From an uncultured Pelagibacteraceae bacterium (lineage in GTDB: Bacteria > Pseudomonadota > Alphaproteobacteria > Pelagibacterales > Pelagibacteraceae), in contig CABYLY010000004.1 in assembly GCA_902519945.1 (NCBI GenBank), forward strand, positions 1 through 64,000: a stretch of DNA of 64,000 bases, written 5' to 3'. The notes below the pieces were generated by a model that made no database searches, was not told the DNA's origin, and saw only the letters and a program-made list of their open reading frames with translations. Shown here piece after piece: positions 29,071-41,015 of this stretch. How positions within the stretch are numbered: the first letter of the stretch is position 1; every line of letters starts with the position of its first letter. Both the position numbers and the translations under genes were made by a program.

Positions 29071-29539
29071 TAATTTTTTTTATTTTTTCTTGTAATTCTT
29101 TATAAACTTCTAGTTTAAAATCTACAACTACTTCAGTTATTCTGCTTATATCAATCCATTTCCATTCCAGAAACTCTGGTTTTTTTGTATTGATGTTAAT
29201 ATCTTCATCTTTACCAATATACCGCATCAAAAACCATTTTTGTTTTTGGCCTTTATATTTTCCTTTCCAAATTATGCCCAACAAGTTGTCTGGTAGCTCA
29301 TAACTCGTGGTTCCTTCAATCTCCTTGATTAATTTTACGTTTTTCACACTTGTTTCTTCCTCTAACTCCCTAAAAGCTGCACTTAAATAATCTTCTCCAT
29401 CATCCACACCACCTTGAGGCATTTGCCAAAAATTTTTTGGATTATCTATTCTTTTTGCAACAAAAACTTTATTTTCTTTATTTAAAAGGACGATACCTAC
29501 ACCAGATCTAAGAGGTAATCTTTTAAATTTTTCCTCCAT
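29063..29539 (-). CDS. rppH: RNA pyrophosphohydrolase (Nudix)
   Basis: LPLRSGVGIVLLNKENKVFVAKR; Nudix-type GGVDDGEDYLSAAFRELEEETSVK; WQMPQGG. Confidence 0.92.
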   Translation of the reverse strand: MEEKFKRLPLRSGVGIVLLNKENKVFVAKRIDNPKNFWQMPQGGVDDGEDYLSAAFRELEEETSVKNVKLIKEIEGTTSYELPDNLLGIIWKGKYKGQKQKWFLMRYIGKDEDININTKKPEFLEWKWIDISRITEVVVDFKLEVYKELQEKIKKIIN

Positions 29540-29540
29540 T

Positions 29541-30674
29541 TTAGCCGTTTAATAATTTTATTGCATAATTTAATTGATTGTCAGTTTCAGTTCTTATTCT
29601 GAAATTATCTGCTTCTTCCTCTATTTCAATATCGGGCGAAACACCCACTTCAGAAATAGATTTTCCAGATGGAAGATAGTATTTTGCAACTGTCAATCTA
29701 ATTGCTCCTCTATTTTTAAGTGGAATAATTGATTGCACAGAACCTTTTCCATAACTGTTTTCTCCTAATAAAATAGCTCTTTTATGGTCTTTTAATGCTC
29801 CAGCAACAATTTCAGATGCCGATGCTGAGCCATAATTTATTAATACAATTAGTGTTTTACCTTTAGTCAAATCACCCTTTTTAGCAAACCATTTTCGATT
29901 TTCAGAATTTTTTCTGCTTTTGGTAGAAACTATCTCACCATTATCTAAAAAAAAGTCTGAAATTTTAATTGCTTGCGAAAGCAAACCACCGGGATTATTT
30001 CTTAGATCTAAAATGTAAGCATTTACCTTTTTATTATTTTCTAATTCATTTATTTTTTTATTTATCTGATTACTGCTATTTTCGTTGAATGAGGTAAGCC
30101 TGATATATCCAATATTATCTTTTAAAACGTCAACTTTTACAGATTGAATTTCAATTATTTCTCTAACTATGTTGAAAATAAGTGCTTTTTTTTCTCCTCT
30201 TCTTCTAACAGTTAATTCAATGCCAGATCCGACTGGTCCTCTCATTAAATCAACTGCCTCACTCAAAGTTTTTCCTTGAACCTGAATATCATTAATCTTT
30301 ACAATGAAATCCCCAGCTTTAATACCAGCTTTAGATGCAGGCGTATCATCAATAGGTGAAATAACCTTTACCACTCCAGACTCCATACTCACTTCAATGC
30401 CTAATCCTCCAAATTCTCCACTAGTTTCAGTTTGCATTTCATCAAATATTTCTGGTGACATGTATGACGAATATGGATCCAGAGACTGAAGCAGACCATT
30501 TATTGCTGAATCCATACTTTCTGATTGATTTATCTCATCTACATACTCTTTATTAATTTTTTCAAGAACTTCTCCAAATAAATCAATTTTTTTATAAATT
30601 TCATTTTCAGACGAATTAACTATTTGAATTAAACTTATATAAAAAATAATAAATGTTGCTAAAATTTTTTTCAT
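29541..30674 (-). CDS. ctpA: S41 family carboxy-terminal processing protease
   Basis: PDZ plus S41 motifs (YILDLRNNPGGLLSQA, LINYGSASASEIVAGALKDHKRAILLGENSYGKGSVQ); likely start is internal Met MKKILATFII (signal-like), in a TAATG overlap with rsfS. Confidence 0.92.
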   Translation of the reverse strand: MKKILATFIIFYISLIQIVNSSENEIYKKIDLFGEVLEKINKEYVDEINQSESMDSAINGLLQSLDPYSSYMSPEIFDEMQTETSGEFGGLGIEVSMESGVVKVISPIDDTPASKAGIKAGDFIVKINDIQVQGKTLSEAVDLMRGPVGSGIELTVRRRGEKKALIFNIVREIIEIQSVKVDVLKDNIGYIRLTSFNENSSNQINKKINELENNKKVNAYILDLRNNPGGLLSQAIKISDFFLDNGEIVSTKSRKNSENRKWFAKKGDLTKGKTLIVLINYGSASASEIVAGALKDHKRAILLGENSYGKGSVQSIIPLKNRGAIRLTVAKYYLPSGKSISEVGVSPDIEIEEEADNFRIRTETDNQLNYAIKLLNG

Positions 30675-31024
30675 TATATAATTAATTTCTCTTTTGGTAT
30701 TAATTCTGACCACATTTTTTCTAGTTCGTAAAATTTTCTTTTTTCTGGATGAAAAATATGAACTATAAGATCTATTCCATCAACAAGCTTCCATTCTTGA
30801 CTATCTTTACCCTCAATTTTACAATTTTTAATACCATTATCTATTAATTTATCTAAAACTTGCTCAGACAATGATTGAATATGTCTAGAAGATGTCCCAC
30901 TAGCAATAATCATATAATCTGCCATTGAGCTTTTATCTTTCAAATCTATACTAACAATATCTTGAGCTTTATTTATATCGAGAGTTTTAATGATGATTTT
31001 TTTTAAATCTGAAATTTTATCCAT
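30674..31024 (-). CDS. rsfS: ribosome silencing factor RsfS
   Basis: ADYMIIASGTSSRHIQSLSEQVLDKL; GKDSQEWKLVDGIDLIVHIFHPEKRKFYELEKMW. Confidence 0.95.
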   Translation of the reverse strand: MDKISDLKKIIIKTLDINKAQDIVSIDLKDKSSMADYMIIASGTSSRHIQSLSEQVLDKLIDNGIKNCKIEGKDSQEWKLVDGIDLIVHIFHPEKRKFYELEKMWSELIPKEKLII

Positions 31025-31041
31025 TAATTAAATTAAGATTA

Positions 31042-31563
31042 TCAAATTTTTCTTAATTGAGAAGATGAAATATTGACTTTATTAAAGTTAACAAACTTTA
31101 AATTTCGTTTATTTAAGCTCTTATAAGTCTTTGAATTTAAGGATTTTTTTTTATACCCATATCGATCAAAAACAATAATGTTGCATTTTTTTAAAATCAT
31201 TTTCCACTGTCTCCATCGATGGAAAGAGATTAGATTATCTGCACCCATTAAAAAATGAATTTCATTTTTTTTATTTTTTGAAAAATGGTTAATTAAATCG
31301 ATAGTTTTGTTAGATTTAATTTTATCTTCATAAAATTTGACCTCAATAAAATTAATTTTCTTAGTTAGTTTTTTACAGTATCTCATTCTAATTAAAAGGT
31401 TTTCTTTACTTTTTTTTTTAAATGGATTTTTTTTTGTTATTGCCCAAATTATTTTATTTAACCTAAATCTTTTCTTTGCTTCTTTGGATATCGCTAAATG
31501 ACCTTTATGAGCAGGATCAAAAGTTCCACCAAGAATCCCAATTTTATTTTTTTTCAAAATCAA
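31042..31563 (-). CDS. nadD: nicotinate-nucleotide adenylyltransferase
   Basis: GILGGTFDPAHKGHLAISKEA; MGADNLISFHRWRQWK; adjacent to rsfS and proA. Confidence 0.93.
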   Translation of the reverse strand: MILKKNKIGILGGTFDPAHKGHLAISKEAKKRFRLNKIIWAITKKNPFKKKSKENLLIRMRYCKKLTKKINFIEVKFYEDKIKSNKTIDLINHFSKNKKNEIHFLMGADNLISFHRWRQWKMILKKCNIIVFDRYGYKKKSLNSKTYKSLNKRNLKFVNFNKVNISSSQLRKI

Positions 31564-31564
31564 A

Positions 31565-32814
31565 TTATTTCCTTATTTTGCCCTTACTTGTAACTTGATA
31601 CTTATAAGAAACTAGTTGATTTAAACCAACAGGACCTCTCGGAGGCATTTTACTTGTAGAAATACCAACCTCTCCTCCAAAACCAAATTCACCTCCATCG
31701 GCAAACTGTGTAGATGTATTATGCATAGCAATAGAACTTTTTACGTCATTTAAAAATTTCTTTGCAGCTTTTTTATTTTGGGTAACAATACAATCAGTAT
31801 GCATCGTTCCATACTTATTAATATGTTGTATTGCCTGATCAATATTTTTAACAGATTTGACAGAAACAATAGGTGCTAGATATTCTGTAGACCAATCTTT
31901 GTTGGAAGCTTTTTGAATTTTGCCATTATAAAATTTTCTTATTTTTTCATCAGCTTTAATTTGACATCCATTTTTCTCTAAGTTCTTTAAAACTTCGATT
32001 CCAAATTTTTTAATTATTTTTTCGTGTAAAAGAATTGTTTCAGTGGCTCCACAAATAGCTGTATTCCTTAGTTTAGCGTTATGAATAATTTTTTTTGCTA
32101 TGCTTGGGTTTGCATCTTTATCTAAATACGAATGACAAATACCTTCCAAATGTCCAATCGTAGGCACCGATGATAATTGTTGAACTTTTTTAACCAAATT
32201 TTTTCCTCCTCTAGGAATAATTATGTCTATAAATTTAGACATGCTTGTTAATAAGAAATCAACTACGCTTCTTTTTTTTATATTTATAAACTGAACAAAA
32301 TTTTCATTTAATTTATTTTTTTTAAGAGATTTTCTAAATAATTTTGAAAGAATTTGATTTGAATAAAATGCCTCTGATCCACCTTTTAAAATTACACAAT
32401 TACCTGATTTAAAACACAATGACGCCACGTCTGATGTAACATTTGGTCTACTCTCATAAATTACCCCAATGACGCCTATAGGTATTGATATTTTTGAAAT
32501 CCTTAAACCATTAGGTCGCTTCCATTTCTCTAATATAATATTTGTTGGATCTTTTAACTTTATAATTTTCTTTATTGATTGAATAATAGATGAAATCTTT
32601 TTATCATTAAGGACAAGTCTTTGAATTAAATTAGGTCTTATTTTTTTTTTATAAGCAATTTTTATATCTTTTTTATTCTCATTAATTATTAATTTTCTAT
32701 TTCTATCAATTAGATTGTAATAATCTTTTAAAACTTTATCCTTTTTTTTTGAGTTAATTTGTACTGCGAAAGCTTCTTTAGATTTCTTACCGATTTTTGT
32801 TAGTAATTGTCTCA

Positions 32815-32815
<1 letters not shown>
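31565..32815 (-). CDS. proA: gamma-glutamyl phosphate reductase
   Basis: IGVIGVIYESRPNVTSDVASLCFKSGNCVILKGGSEA; FADGGEFGFGGEVGISTSKMPPRGPVGL. Confidence 0.96.
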
Positions 32816-34903
<2,088 letters not shown>

Positions 34904-34922
34904 CTAATTATAAGTTGTACTA

Positions 34923-35177
34923 TTAATTGGGTTTTACTGAAACAAAAGTTCTATCTGATCTAGTTTTTTTAAAAACCACTTTACCTTTTACAACTGAAAA
35001 AATCGAATGATCCTTGCCCATACCAACATTTTCTCCTGGGAAAATTTTTGTACCTCTCTGTCTTACAATTATGTTTCCAGGCACTACAGTCTGTCCACCA
35101 TACTTTTTCACACCAAGTCTTCTACCAGCACTATCTCTTCCGTTTCTTGATGATCCACCTGCTTTTTTTGTTGCCAT
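34923..35177 (-). CDS. rpmA: 50S ribosomal protein L27 (bL27)
   Basis: [29 protein letters not shown]. Confidence 0.97.
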   Translation of the reverse strand: MATKKAGGSSRNGRDSAGRRLGVKKYGGQTVVPGNIIVRQRGTKIFPGENVGMGKDHSIFSVVKGKVVFKKTRSDRTFVSVKPN

Positions 35178-35190
35178 AACTATATCCTAC

Positions 35191-35589
35191 TTATTTACTT
35201 ACTTCCTTTTCAGTAACCTCTTTTTTTTGAGGTTTAGGTTTTTTTTCAGCTTCAGATAAAACTTTACCATCTTTTGAAAAAATTTTATTTATTCTTATGA
35301 GAGAAAATTGTTGTCTGTGACCATTCTTTCTTCTTGAATTTTGTCTTCTTCTTTTTTTGAAAATTAAAACAGTTCTATTTTTACTGTTCTTTATAATATT
35401 TGCCTCTACTTTTGCCCCTTGAATAGTTGGTGAACCAACCTCTATAATCTTATTATCACCATAAGCTAAAATTTCTTTAAATTCTATTTTCGCATCAGGT
35501 TTTGAATCTGATAATTTTTCTACTTTTAGGATTTCACCAGATTTTACTTTGTATTGTTTTCCACCTGTTTGTATTACTGCATAAGACAT
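35191..35589 (-). CDS. rplU: 50S ribosomal protein L21 (bL21) with charged C-terminal extension
   Basis: MSYAVIQTGGKQYKVKSGEILKVEKL; FKKRRRQNSRRKNGHRQQFSLIRI. Confidence 0.96.
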   Translation of the reverse strand: MSYAVIQTGGKQYKVKSGEILKVEKLSDSKPDAKIEFKEILAYGDNKIIEVGSPTIQGAKVEANIIKNSKNRTVLIFKKRRRQNSRRKNGHRQQFSLIRINKIFSKDGKVLSEAEKKPKPQKKEVTEKEVSK

Positions 35590-35616
35590 ATCTAAACACC
35601 AAATTTTAATAAGCGC

Positions 35617-35644
35617 AATATAGTATGAGCTATTATTTAGTCAA
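35617..35644 (-). promoter_or_regulatory. predicted sigma70-type promoter for rplU-rpmA-obgE block
   Basis: On the minus strand TTGACT - 16 bp - TATATT, about 30-55 bp upstream of the rplU ATG. Confidence 0.6.
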
Positions 35645-35653
35645 GCTTAGAAA

Positions 35654-36373
35654 CTAAAAATTATCCTTTAAATCTCTTAATTTTGAAAAACTTTTAAGAT
35701 CTTTTGCTTTGAGAAATATATTACACTTTAATTCATCGCCCAGTAAACTTGGAATAGACGGTAAATTATCTGCAAGTTTTTTTTTAATTTCAAGAATTTT
35801 TTCTTTAAGCCTTATGTTATCTGGATCCTGAGAAATACAAAAATTTGAATTTTGTAATGTGTACTCATGGCCACAATAAATTTCTGTTTCTTTAGGAAGT
35901 TCTTTTATCTTTTTTAAAGAATTAAACATTTGTTCGTAGGTACCTTCAAAAAGTTTTCCACATCCAAGTGAAAATAAAGTATCACCAGTAAAAATTTTTT
36001 TTTCCTTAAAAAAATAAAAAGCAATATGACCTGTTGTGTGTCCTGGAACATGAAAGATCTTAGCCTCAAAATTATCTTTTTTCCAAATTTGGTCATCATC
36101 AACTAAAGTATCAATTTCTGGAATTCGTTTTTTATCCCCCTTAAAGCCAATTATTTCACAATTGTACTTTTTTTTTAGCTCTATATTCCCACCAACATGA
36201 TCATAATGATGATGAGTATTTAGAATATACCTTAAAACTATTTTATTATTTTCAAGGAACTTTAGTATCGGTTTTGCTTCGCTAGGATCAATTACACATG
36301 CCGTATTATTTGTTTCGTCAATAATTAAATAACTATAATTATCTTGTAGACATTTTATGATTTCAATTTTCAT
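35654..36373 (-). CDS. gloB: hydroxyacylglutathione hydrolase (glyoxalase II)
   Basis: Metallo-beta-lactamase motif NTHHHYDHVGGN; FHVPGHTTGHIAFYF; YCGHEYTLQNSNFCISQDPDN. Confidence 0.92.
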   Translation of the reverse strand: MKIEIIKCLQDNYSYLIIDETNNTACVIDPSEAKPILKFLENNKIVLRYILNTHHHYDHVGGNIELKKKYNCEIIGFKGDKKRIPEIDTLVDDDQIWKKDNFEAKIFHVPGHTTGHIAFYFFKEKKIFTGDTLFSLGCGKLFEGTYEQMFNSLKKIKELPKETEIYCGHEYTLQNSNFCISQDPDNIRLKEKILEIKKKLADNLPSIPSLLGDELKCNIFLKAKDLKSFSKLRDLKDNF

Positions 36374-36970
36374 TTACTTTTCAATTAAAAATATTCCAAG
36401 TTCCCCAAACAAATTTTTAATAAACAAATTAGATTTGTTTATGTTGGTAACTTTTTTGTTCATTAGTGCCAAAGATTGAAAAATTTTAAAATTCATTATC
36501 TTTGAAAATTCTACAAAATCTTTGATAGTGCACATATGAATATTAGGCGTATTATACCATTCATTAGGTAACGAGCTAGTTATTGGCATAGTTCCTTTAA
36601 TTAAAAGATTTAATCTTACCTTCCAATGTCCAAAATTTGGAATAGTAACTATTGCTTTTTTTCCGACTCTTAAAAGCTCTGTGATTACTTTTTCTGGATT
36701 TATAAAGGCCTGTAAAGTTTGTCCTAGAACCACATAATCAAATGAGTTTTCTGGAAATTGTTTTAAATCATACTCTGCGTTTCCCTCAATCACAGTTAAT
36801 CCCTTTGAAATACATAGCTGAACTTTATTCTTAGAAATTTCTATTCCTCTTATGTCAGCTTCTTTATTTTCTTTAAGAAATTCCATTAAAATTCCGTCAT
36901 CACATCCTACGTCAAGAACACTTGCATTTTTTTCAATTAAATCTGAAATTATCTTGAATTCTGGTTTCAT
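36374..36970 (-). CDS. metW: methionine biosynthesis protein MetW
   Basis: SVLDVGCDDGILMEFL SAM-binding motif; VVLGQTLQAF; NEWYNTPNIHMCTIKDF; ATGA overlap with metX. Confidence 0.92.
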   Translation of the reverse strand: MKPEFKIISDLIEKNASVLDVGCDDGILMEFLKENKEADIRGIEISKNKVQLCISKGLTVIEGNAEYDLKQFPENSFDYVVLGQTLQAFINPEKVITELLRVGKKAIVTIPNFGHWKVRLNLLIKGTMPITSSLPNEWYNTPNIHMCTIKDFVEFSKIMNFKIFQSLALMNKKVTNINKSNLFIKNLFGELGIFLIEK

Positions 36971-38091
36971 GAAATTTTTTCTGTATAAGATTTATCTAAA
37001 AAATTTTTTAAAGCTTTTAAAAAATCTGGAACGTTGAGTAAAAAAGAATCGTGACCTTTGTCAGACTCAATCTCAACAAAACCCACATTTGCACCTACAG
37101 CGTTTAAAGCAATTACAATGTCTTTATTTTCTTGAGTTGGATAAAGCCAATCAGAGGTAAAGGATATTATAAAAAATTTTGCTTTAGTATTTTTAAAAGC
37201 ATCAGAAAGATTACCATTAAATTGTTTTACTAAATCAAAATAATCCATGGCTCTAGTTATGTACAAGTAACTATTCGCATCAAATCGATCTACAAATACT
37301 GAACCTTGGTATCTAAGATAACTTTCAATTTGAAAGTCAGCATCAAAACCAAATTTTAGGTCATCTCTTTCTTGAAGTTTTCTTCCAAATTTTTCTTGAA
37401 GTCCTTTTTTAGATAAATAAGTAATGTGTGCAGCCATTCTAGCTACAGCCAATCCTTTATCAGGCACAATATTTTTTGAATTATAGTTTCCATCTGACCA
37501 ATTATGGTCTGCTGCAATGGCTTGTCTTCCAAGTTCATTAAAAGCAATATTTTGAGCTGAATGACTTGAGGTGCAAGCAATTGGTATCGCTGTTTTTGCT
37601 TTATCAGGATAATTACTGATAAATTGCAAGACTTGCATTCCGCCCATTGAACCACCCACTACTGAGAAAAGTTTTTCAATTCCAAAAAAATCTAACAAAT
37701 TTACTTGAGCATTTACCATGTCATTAATTGTAATAACTGGAAAATCAGTACCATAGATTTTTTTTGTTTTGGGATTTTCGTGACTAGGTCCAAAAGATCC
37801 CATACATCCACCGATTACATTTGCACAGATTACAAAATATTTATCTGTATCTATAGATTTGCCAGGACCTACTGCATAAGACCACCAACCATCTTTTTTA
37901 GTTATAGGGTTTATACCAGTCACAAATTGATCACCGGTTAAAGCATGAAATACTAAAATTGCATTATCTTTATCATTATTGAGTGAACCATAAGTTTCAT
38001 ATGCCAAAGGAAAATTATTAATAGTTTGACCACAATCTAATTTAAGTGGTTTTTCAACAATCAGAGTTTTTATGTTTTGTTTTATATTCAT
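36967..38091 (-). CDS. metX: homoserine O-acetyltransferase
   Basis: LAYETYGSLNNDKDNAILVFHALTGDQF; VVGGSMGGMQVLQF; DKGHDSFLL. Confidence 0.94.
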   Translation of the reverse strand: MNIKQNIKTLIVEKPLKLDCGQTINNFPLAYETYGSLNNDKDNAILVFHALTGDQFVTGINPITKKDGWWSYAVGPGKSIDTDKYFVICANVIGGCMGSFGPSHENPKTKKIYGTDFPVITINDMVNAQVNLLDFFGIEKLFSVVGGSMGGMQVLQFISNYPDKAKTAIPIACTSSHSAQNIAFNELGRQAIAADHNWSDGNYNSKNIVPDKGLAVARMAAHITYLSKKGLQEKFGRKLQERDDLKFGFDADFQIESYLRYQGSVFVDRFDANSYLYITRAMDYFDLVKQFNGNLSDAFKNTKAKFFIISFTSDWLYPTQENKDIVIALNAVGANVGFVEIESDKGHDSFLLNVPDFLKALKNFLDKSYTEKIS

Positions 38092-38126
38092 TATTAAAGC
38101 TGATTATTGAATTGTGAGAAAAAAAA

Positions 38127-38178
38127 CTTTTTTAGCGGTTTTTTTAGAGCGCTCGCAATTCAGTTAAATCAGCGCACA
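38127..38178 (-). ncRNA. SAM-II-like riboswitch in metX 5' leader
   Basis: Minus-strand sequence TGTGCGCTGATTTAACTGAATTGCGAGCGCTCTAAAAAAACCGCTAAAAAAG matches the SAM-II core as I recall it (GCGCUGAUUUAAC...AUUGCNAGCGC...GCUAAAAA), with GCGC/GCGC P1 pairing; just upstream of metX. Confidence 0.8.
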
Positions 38179-38181
38179 AAT

Positions 38182-38210
38182 TTTGTACTAGATGTTATTT
38201 AGTATGTCAA
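38182..38210 (-). promoter_or_regulatory. predicted sigma70-type promoter for metX-metW-gloB
   Basis: On the minus strand TTGACA - 17 bp - TACAAA, ending just before the riboswitch core. Confidence 0.65.
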
Positions 38211-38293
38211 TTTTTAAAATAATTACACTTAAACTATATAAAAAAATGTTTTTTTATTTATAAAGAGCATAAACTTTATAAAAGTTAGTTAGT

Positions 38294-39370
38294 ATGAGAT
38301 TTAAGAGATTTAATATTGAAAGCTATGAACCCGGCAAATCTAGCATTAAGAGATTTAATAAGGTTATAAAACTATCTGCAAATGAATCGGCCCTAGGCAT
38401 GAGTCCAAAAGTTAAAAAGATTTTGTCTGATAGGAATTTAAGTTTTTTTAGATATCCAGATGGTAAGTCCAAAGCTTTAAGAAGACAGATATCAAAGAAG
38501 TTTAAATGTGATGAGGAGAGAATTATTTGTGGTGCTGGATCTGATGAGGTTATTCAAATGCTATGTCAATTATTTTTGAACCCTAAAGATGAAGTTATTG
38601 TTCCTCAATATAGTTTTTTGATGTACAGAATATATGCCAAAATAGTTGGCGCGAAGGTAATTTTCGCTAAAGAAAAAAATTTTAAAGTATCAATCTCTGA
38701 AATTATTAAGAATGTTTCAAAAAAAACAAAAATTGTTTTTTTAGCAAATCCTAATAATCCAACAGGCACATATTTAACAAATTTTGAACTTTTAGAGCTT
38801 AGGAAAAAATTGAGAAAAAATATTCTTCTAGTTGTAGATGATGCATACGCTGAATATATGAAAAATGATGACTATGAAAGCGGGTTAAAATTATTTAAAA
38901 ATAAACAAAATGTATTTATTTTAAGAACATTCTCGAAAATATATGGTTTGTCTTCTTTAAGAGTAGGATGGGGTTATGGCTCAAAAAAAATTATTACAGC
39001 TCTAAATATTATTAAGCCACCTTTTAATGTTAATGAGGTGGCACAAAAAGCTGCAATTGAGTCTCTAAAAGATACTAAGTTTATAACTCGTTCAGTCAAA
39101 CATAATATTATTTACTCAAAAAAATTAAAAAATTTCCTTAATCAATTTGGAATTAATTCAAATAATGTTTCAGCAAATTTTTTACTATTAAATTTTGAGA
39201 AATGTAAATTTAAAGCAAAATATTTTTATGAAAAATTAAAGACCAAAGGAATTATTCTAAGATCAACTGAGAATGGCTACAACATAAAAAATATGCTACG
39301 ATTAACCATTGGATCAAAAACAGATAATTTAAAATTTATGCGAGCAGTAAAAGGAATATTTAATTCATGA
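38294..39370 (+). CDS. hisC: histidinol-phosphate / aromatic aminotransferase (class I/II, HisC family)
   Basis: KLSANESALGMSPK; FLANPNNPTGTYL; VVDDAYAEY; RTFSKIYGLSSLRVGWGYG; adjacent to tyrA, so an aromatic aminotransferase role is possible. Confidence 0.85.
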   Translation: MRFKRFNIESYEPGKSSIKRFNKVIKLSANESALGMSPKVKKILSDRNLSFFRYPDGKSKALRRQISKKFKCDEERIICGAGSDEVIQMLCQLFLNPKDEVIVPQYSFLMYRIYAKIVGAKVIFAKEKNFKVSISEIIKNVSKKTKIVFLANPNNPTGTYLTNFELLELRKKLRKNILLVVDDAYAEYMKNDDYESGLKLFKNKQNVFILRTFSKIYGLSSLRVGWGYGSKKIITALNIIKPPFNVNEVAQKAAIESLKDTKFITRSVKHNIIYSKKLKNFLNQFGINSNNVSANFLLLNFEKCKFKAKYFYEKLKTKGIILRSTENGYNIKNMLRLTIGSKTDNLKFMRAVKGIFNS

Positions 39371-40263
39371 AAAATGTGCTTATCATAGGCTGTGGTCTGT
39401 TGGGATCATCCTTAGTAAAAAGAATAAAAAAAAAAAAATTAGCAAAAAAAATCTTTATTTTTGAAAAATCAAAAAAAAATATTACAAAGATTAAAAGACT
39501 GAAATTACCAGGAATACTTGTAAATAAACCAAAGGAAGTAGTTGTAAAATCAGATTTGATTATTTTTTGTACACCGATGAGTGAATATAAAAAAATGATA
39601 TTAAAGTTAAATGATAATTTTCATTCTAAACAAATTATTACTGATGTTGGTTCTTCAAAATTAGAATCTTCAGAAATAATTAAGAAAAATTTAAAAAAAA
39701 AAATTTCTTGGATTCAAAGTCATCCTATAGCAGGATCGGAAGTAAGTGGGCCTGAGCATGGTAAAGAGAATTTATTTGAAAATAAATGGTGTGTTTTGAT
39801 TAAAAATAAAAAAACCAATATGAAACATTTTAAATTTTTAAATACTTTTTGGAAAAAAATGGGTTCAAAAACTGTAACTATGAATGCAGAAAGACACGAT
39901 AAAATATTTTCAATTACAAGCCACTTACCACACTTAATAGCTTATAATTTGGTCAAATCAGCTCAAGATTTTGAGAAAAACCAAAAATATGACCTGATTA
40001 AATATAGTGCTGGCGGACTAAGGGATTTTTCAAGGATTGCTGCATCAAATGAAATTATGTGGAGAGATATTTTTTTTGATAATAGAAAAAATGTTTCAAA
40101 AGCTATTGATATATTTATTAAAAATTTAAAATCTTTTAAGATGGATATTAATTTAAAAAACAATAAATCAATTCTTAAAAAATTAATTCAAACCAAAAAA
40201 GCTAGATCTAAAATTATTAGGCTTAAACAGGATGTAAATAAACCTGACTTTGGTAGAGATTAA
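39367..40263 (+). CDS. tyrA: prephenate/arogenate dehydrogenase
   Basis: IIGCGLLGSSLVKRI; SHPIAGSEVSGPEHG; TSHLPHLIAYNLV; GGLRDFSRIAASNEIMWRDIF. Confidence 0.92.
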   Translation: MKNVLIIGCGLLGSSLVKRIKKKKLAKKIFIFEKSKKNITKIKRLKLPGILVNKPKEVVVKSDLIIFCTPMSEYKKMILKLNDNFHSKQIITDVGSSKLESSEIIKKNLKKKISWIQSHPIAGSEVSGPEHGKENLFENKWCVLIKNKKTNMKHFKFLNTFWKKMGSKTVTMNAERHDKIFSITSHLPHLIAYNLVKSAQDFEKNQKYDLIKYSAGGLRDFSRIAASNEIMWRDIFFDNRKNVSKAIDIFIKNLKSFKMDINLKNNKSILKKLIQTKKARSKIIRLKQDVNKPDFGRD

Positions 40264-41015
40264 TAATTATCAATTGTACTAACTTTTTTCACTTTTAGAT
40301 TAGCTGTTTTATGGATTAATTCAATAGTTTGCACTGTGGGCATTACCATCACCTTCTTTTTTGGTCCATATGCATGAATAAATTTAGATTTACTTAGACA
40401 TAGGCCCACGTGTCCTTTCCAAAATATTATATCTCCTTTACGTAAATTTTTAACTTTTTTTCTTTTACAATATTTTATTTGGTCTTTAGTATCTCTTGGG
40501 AAAAATATCCTATTATAATAAAAATAAATTTGAACTAATGCTGAACAATCAATACCGTCAGAAGTTTTTCCACCCCATAAATATTTACTACTTTTAAATA
40601 ATTTTATTATTCTTACATAATTTTTTTCAAAATGATTAATTTTAATTATATCACTTTTCTTTATCCATCTATTTTTCTCGAATTCAATTAGTTTTTCATA
40701 CTCATTTAAAACTGATATTCCTGATGCAAAGTAAAGATAATTTTTTGTTGATAAAAATCTATTTTTTTTTCTTATAAATATTCTGGATTTAATTTTTTTT
40801 ATTTTTAAAGTTGGCTTAAAGTTTTGATTAAAATTTCCTTTTTTAATATAGCCAATATAATTGTCATAATTTGTTTTTATTTTGACCCAATTTTTTCCAT
40901 TATTTAATATCTTAAATTTTTCACCATATAAGATTTGTGATAAAGTTTCAGAATTATTAGTGGGTTCAGAATTTATATTTCCAATTGAAGAATTAAAAAA
41001 AAAGTTATTTTTCAT
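40260..41015 (-). CDS. SH3 + NlpC/P60 family peptidoglycan endopeptidase
   Basis: Catalytic GGKTSDGIDCSALVQIYF, KGHVGLCL and FIHAYG; N-terminal SH3-like region. Confidence 0.85.
   Translation of the reverse strand: MKNNFFFNSSIGNINSEPTNNSETLSQILYGEKFKILNNGKNWVKIKTNYDNYIGYIKKGNFNQNFKPTLKIKKIKSRIFIRKKNRFLSTKNYLYFASGISVLNEYEKLIEFEKNRWIKKSDIIKINHFEKNYVRIIKLFKSSKYLWGGKTSDGIDCSALVQIYFYYNRIFFPRDTKDQIKYCKRKKVKNLRKGDIIFWKGHVGLCLSKSKFIHAYGPKKKVMVMPTVQTIELIHKTANLKVKKVSTIDNY

Noticed and set aside
35014-35259. 81-aa plus-strand ORF opposite rpmA/rplU
   Set aside because: Antisense to ribosomal protein genes; no support
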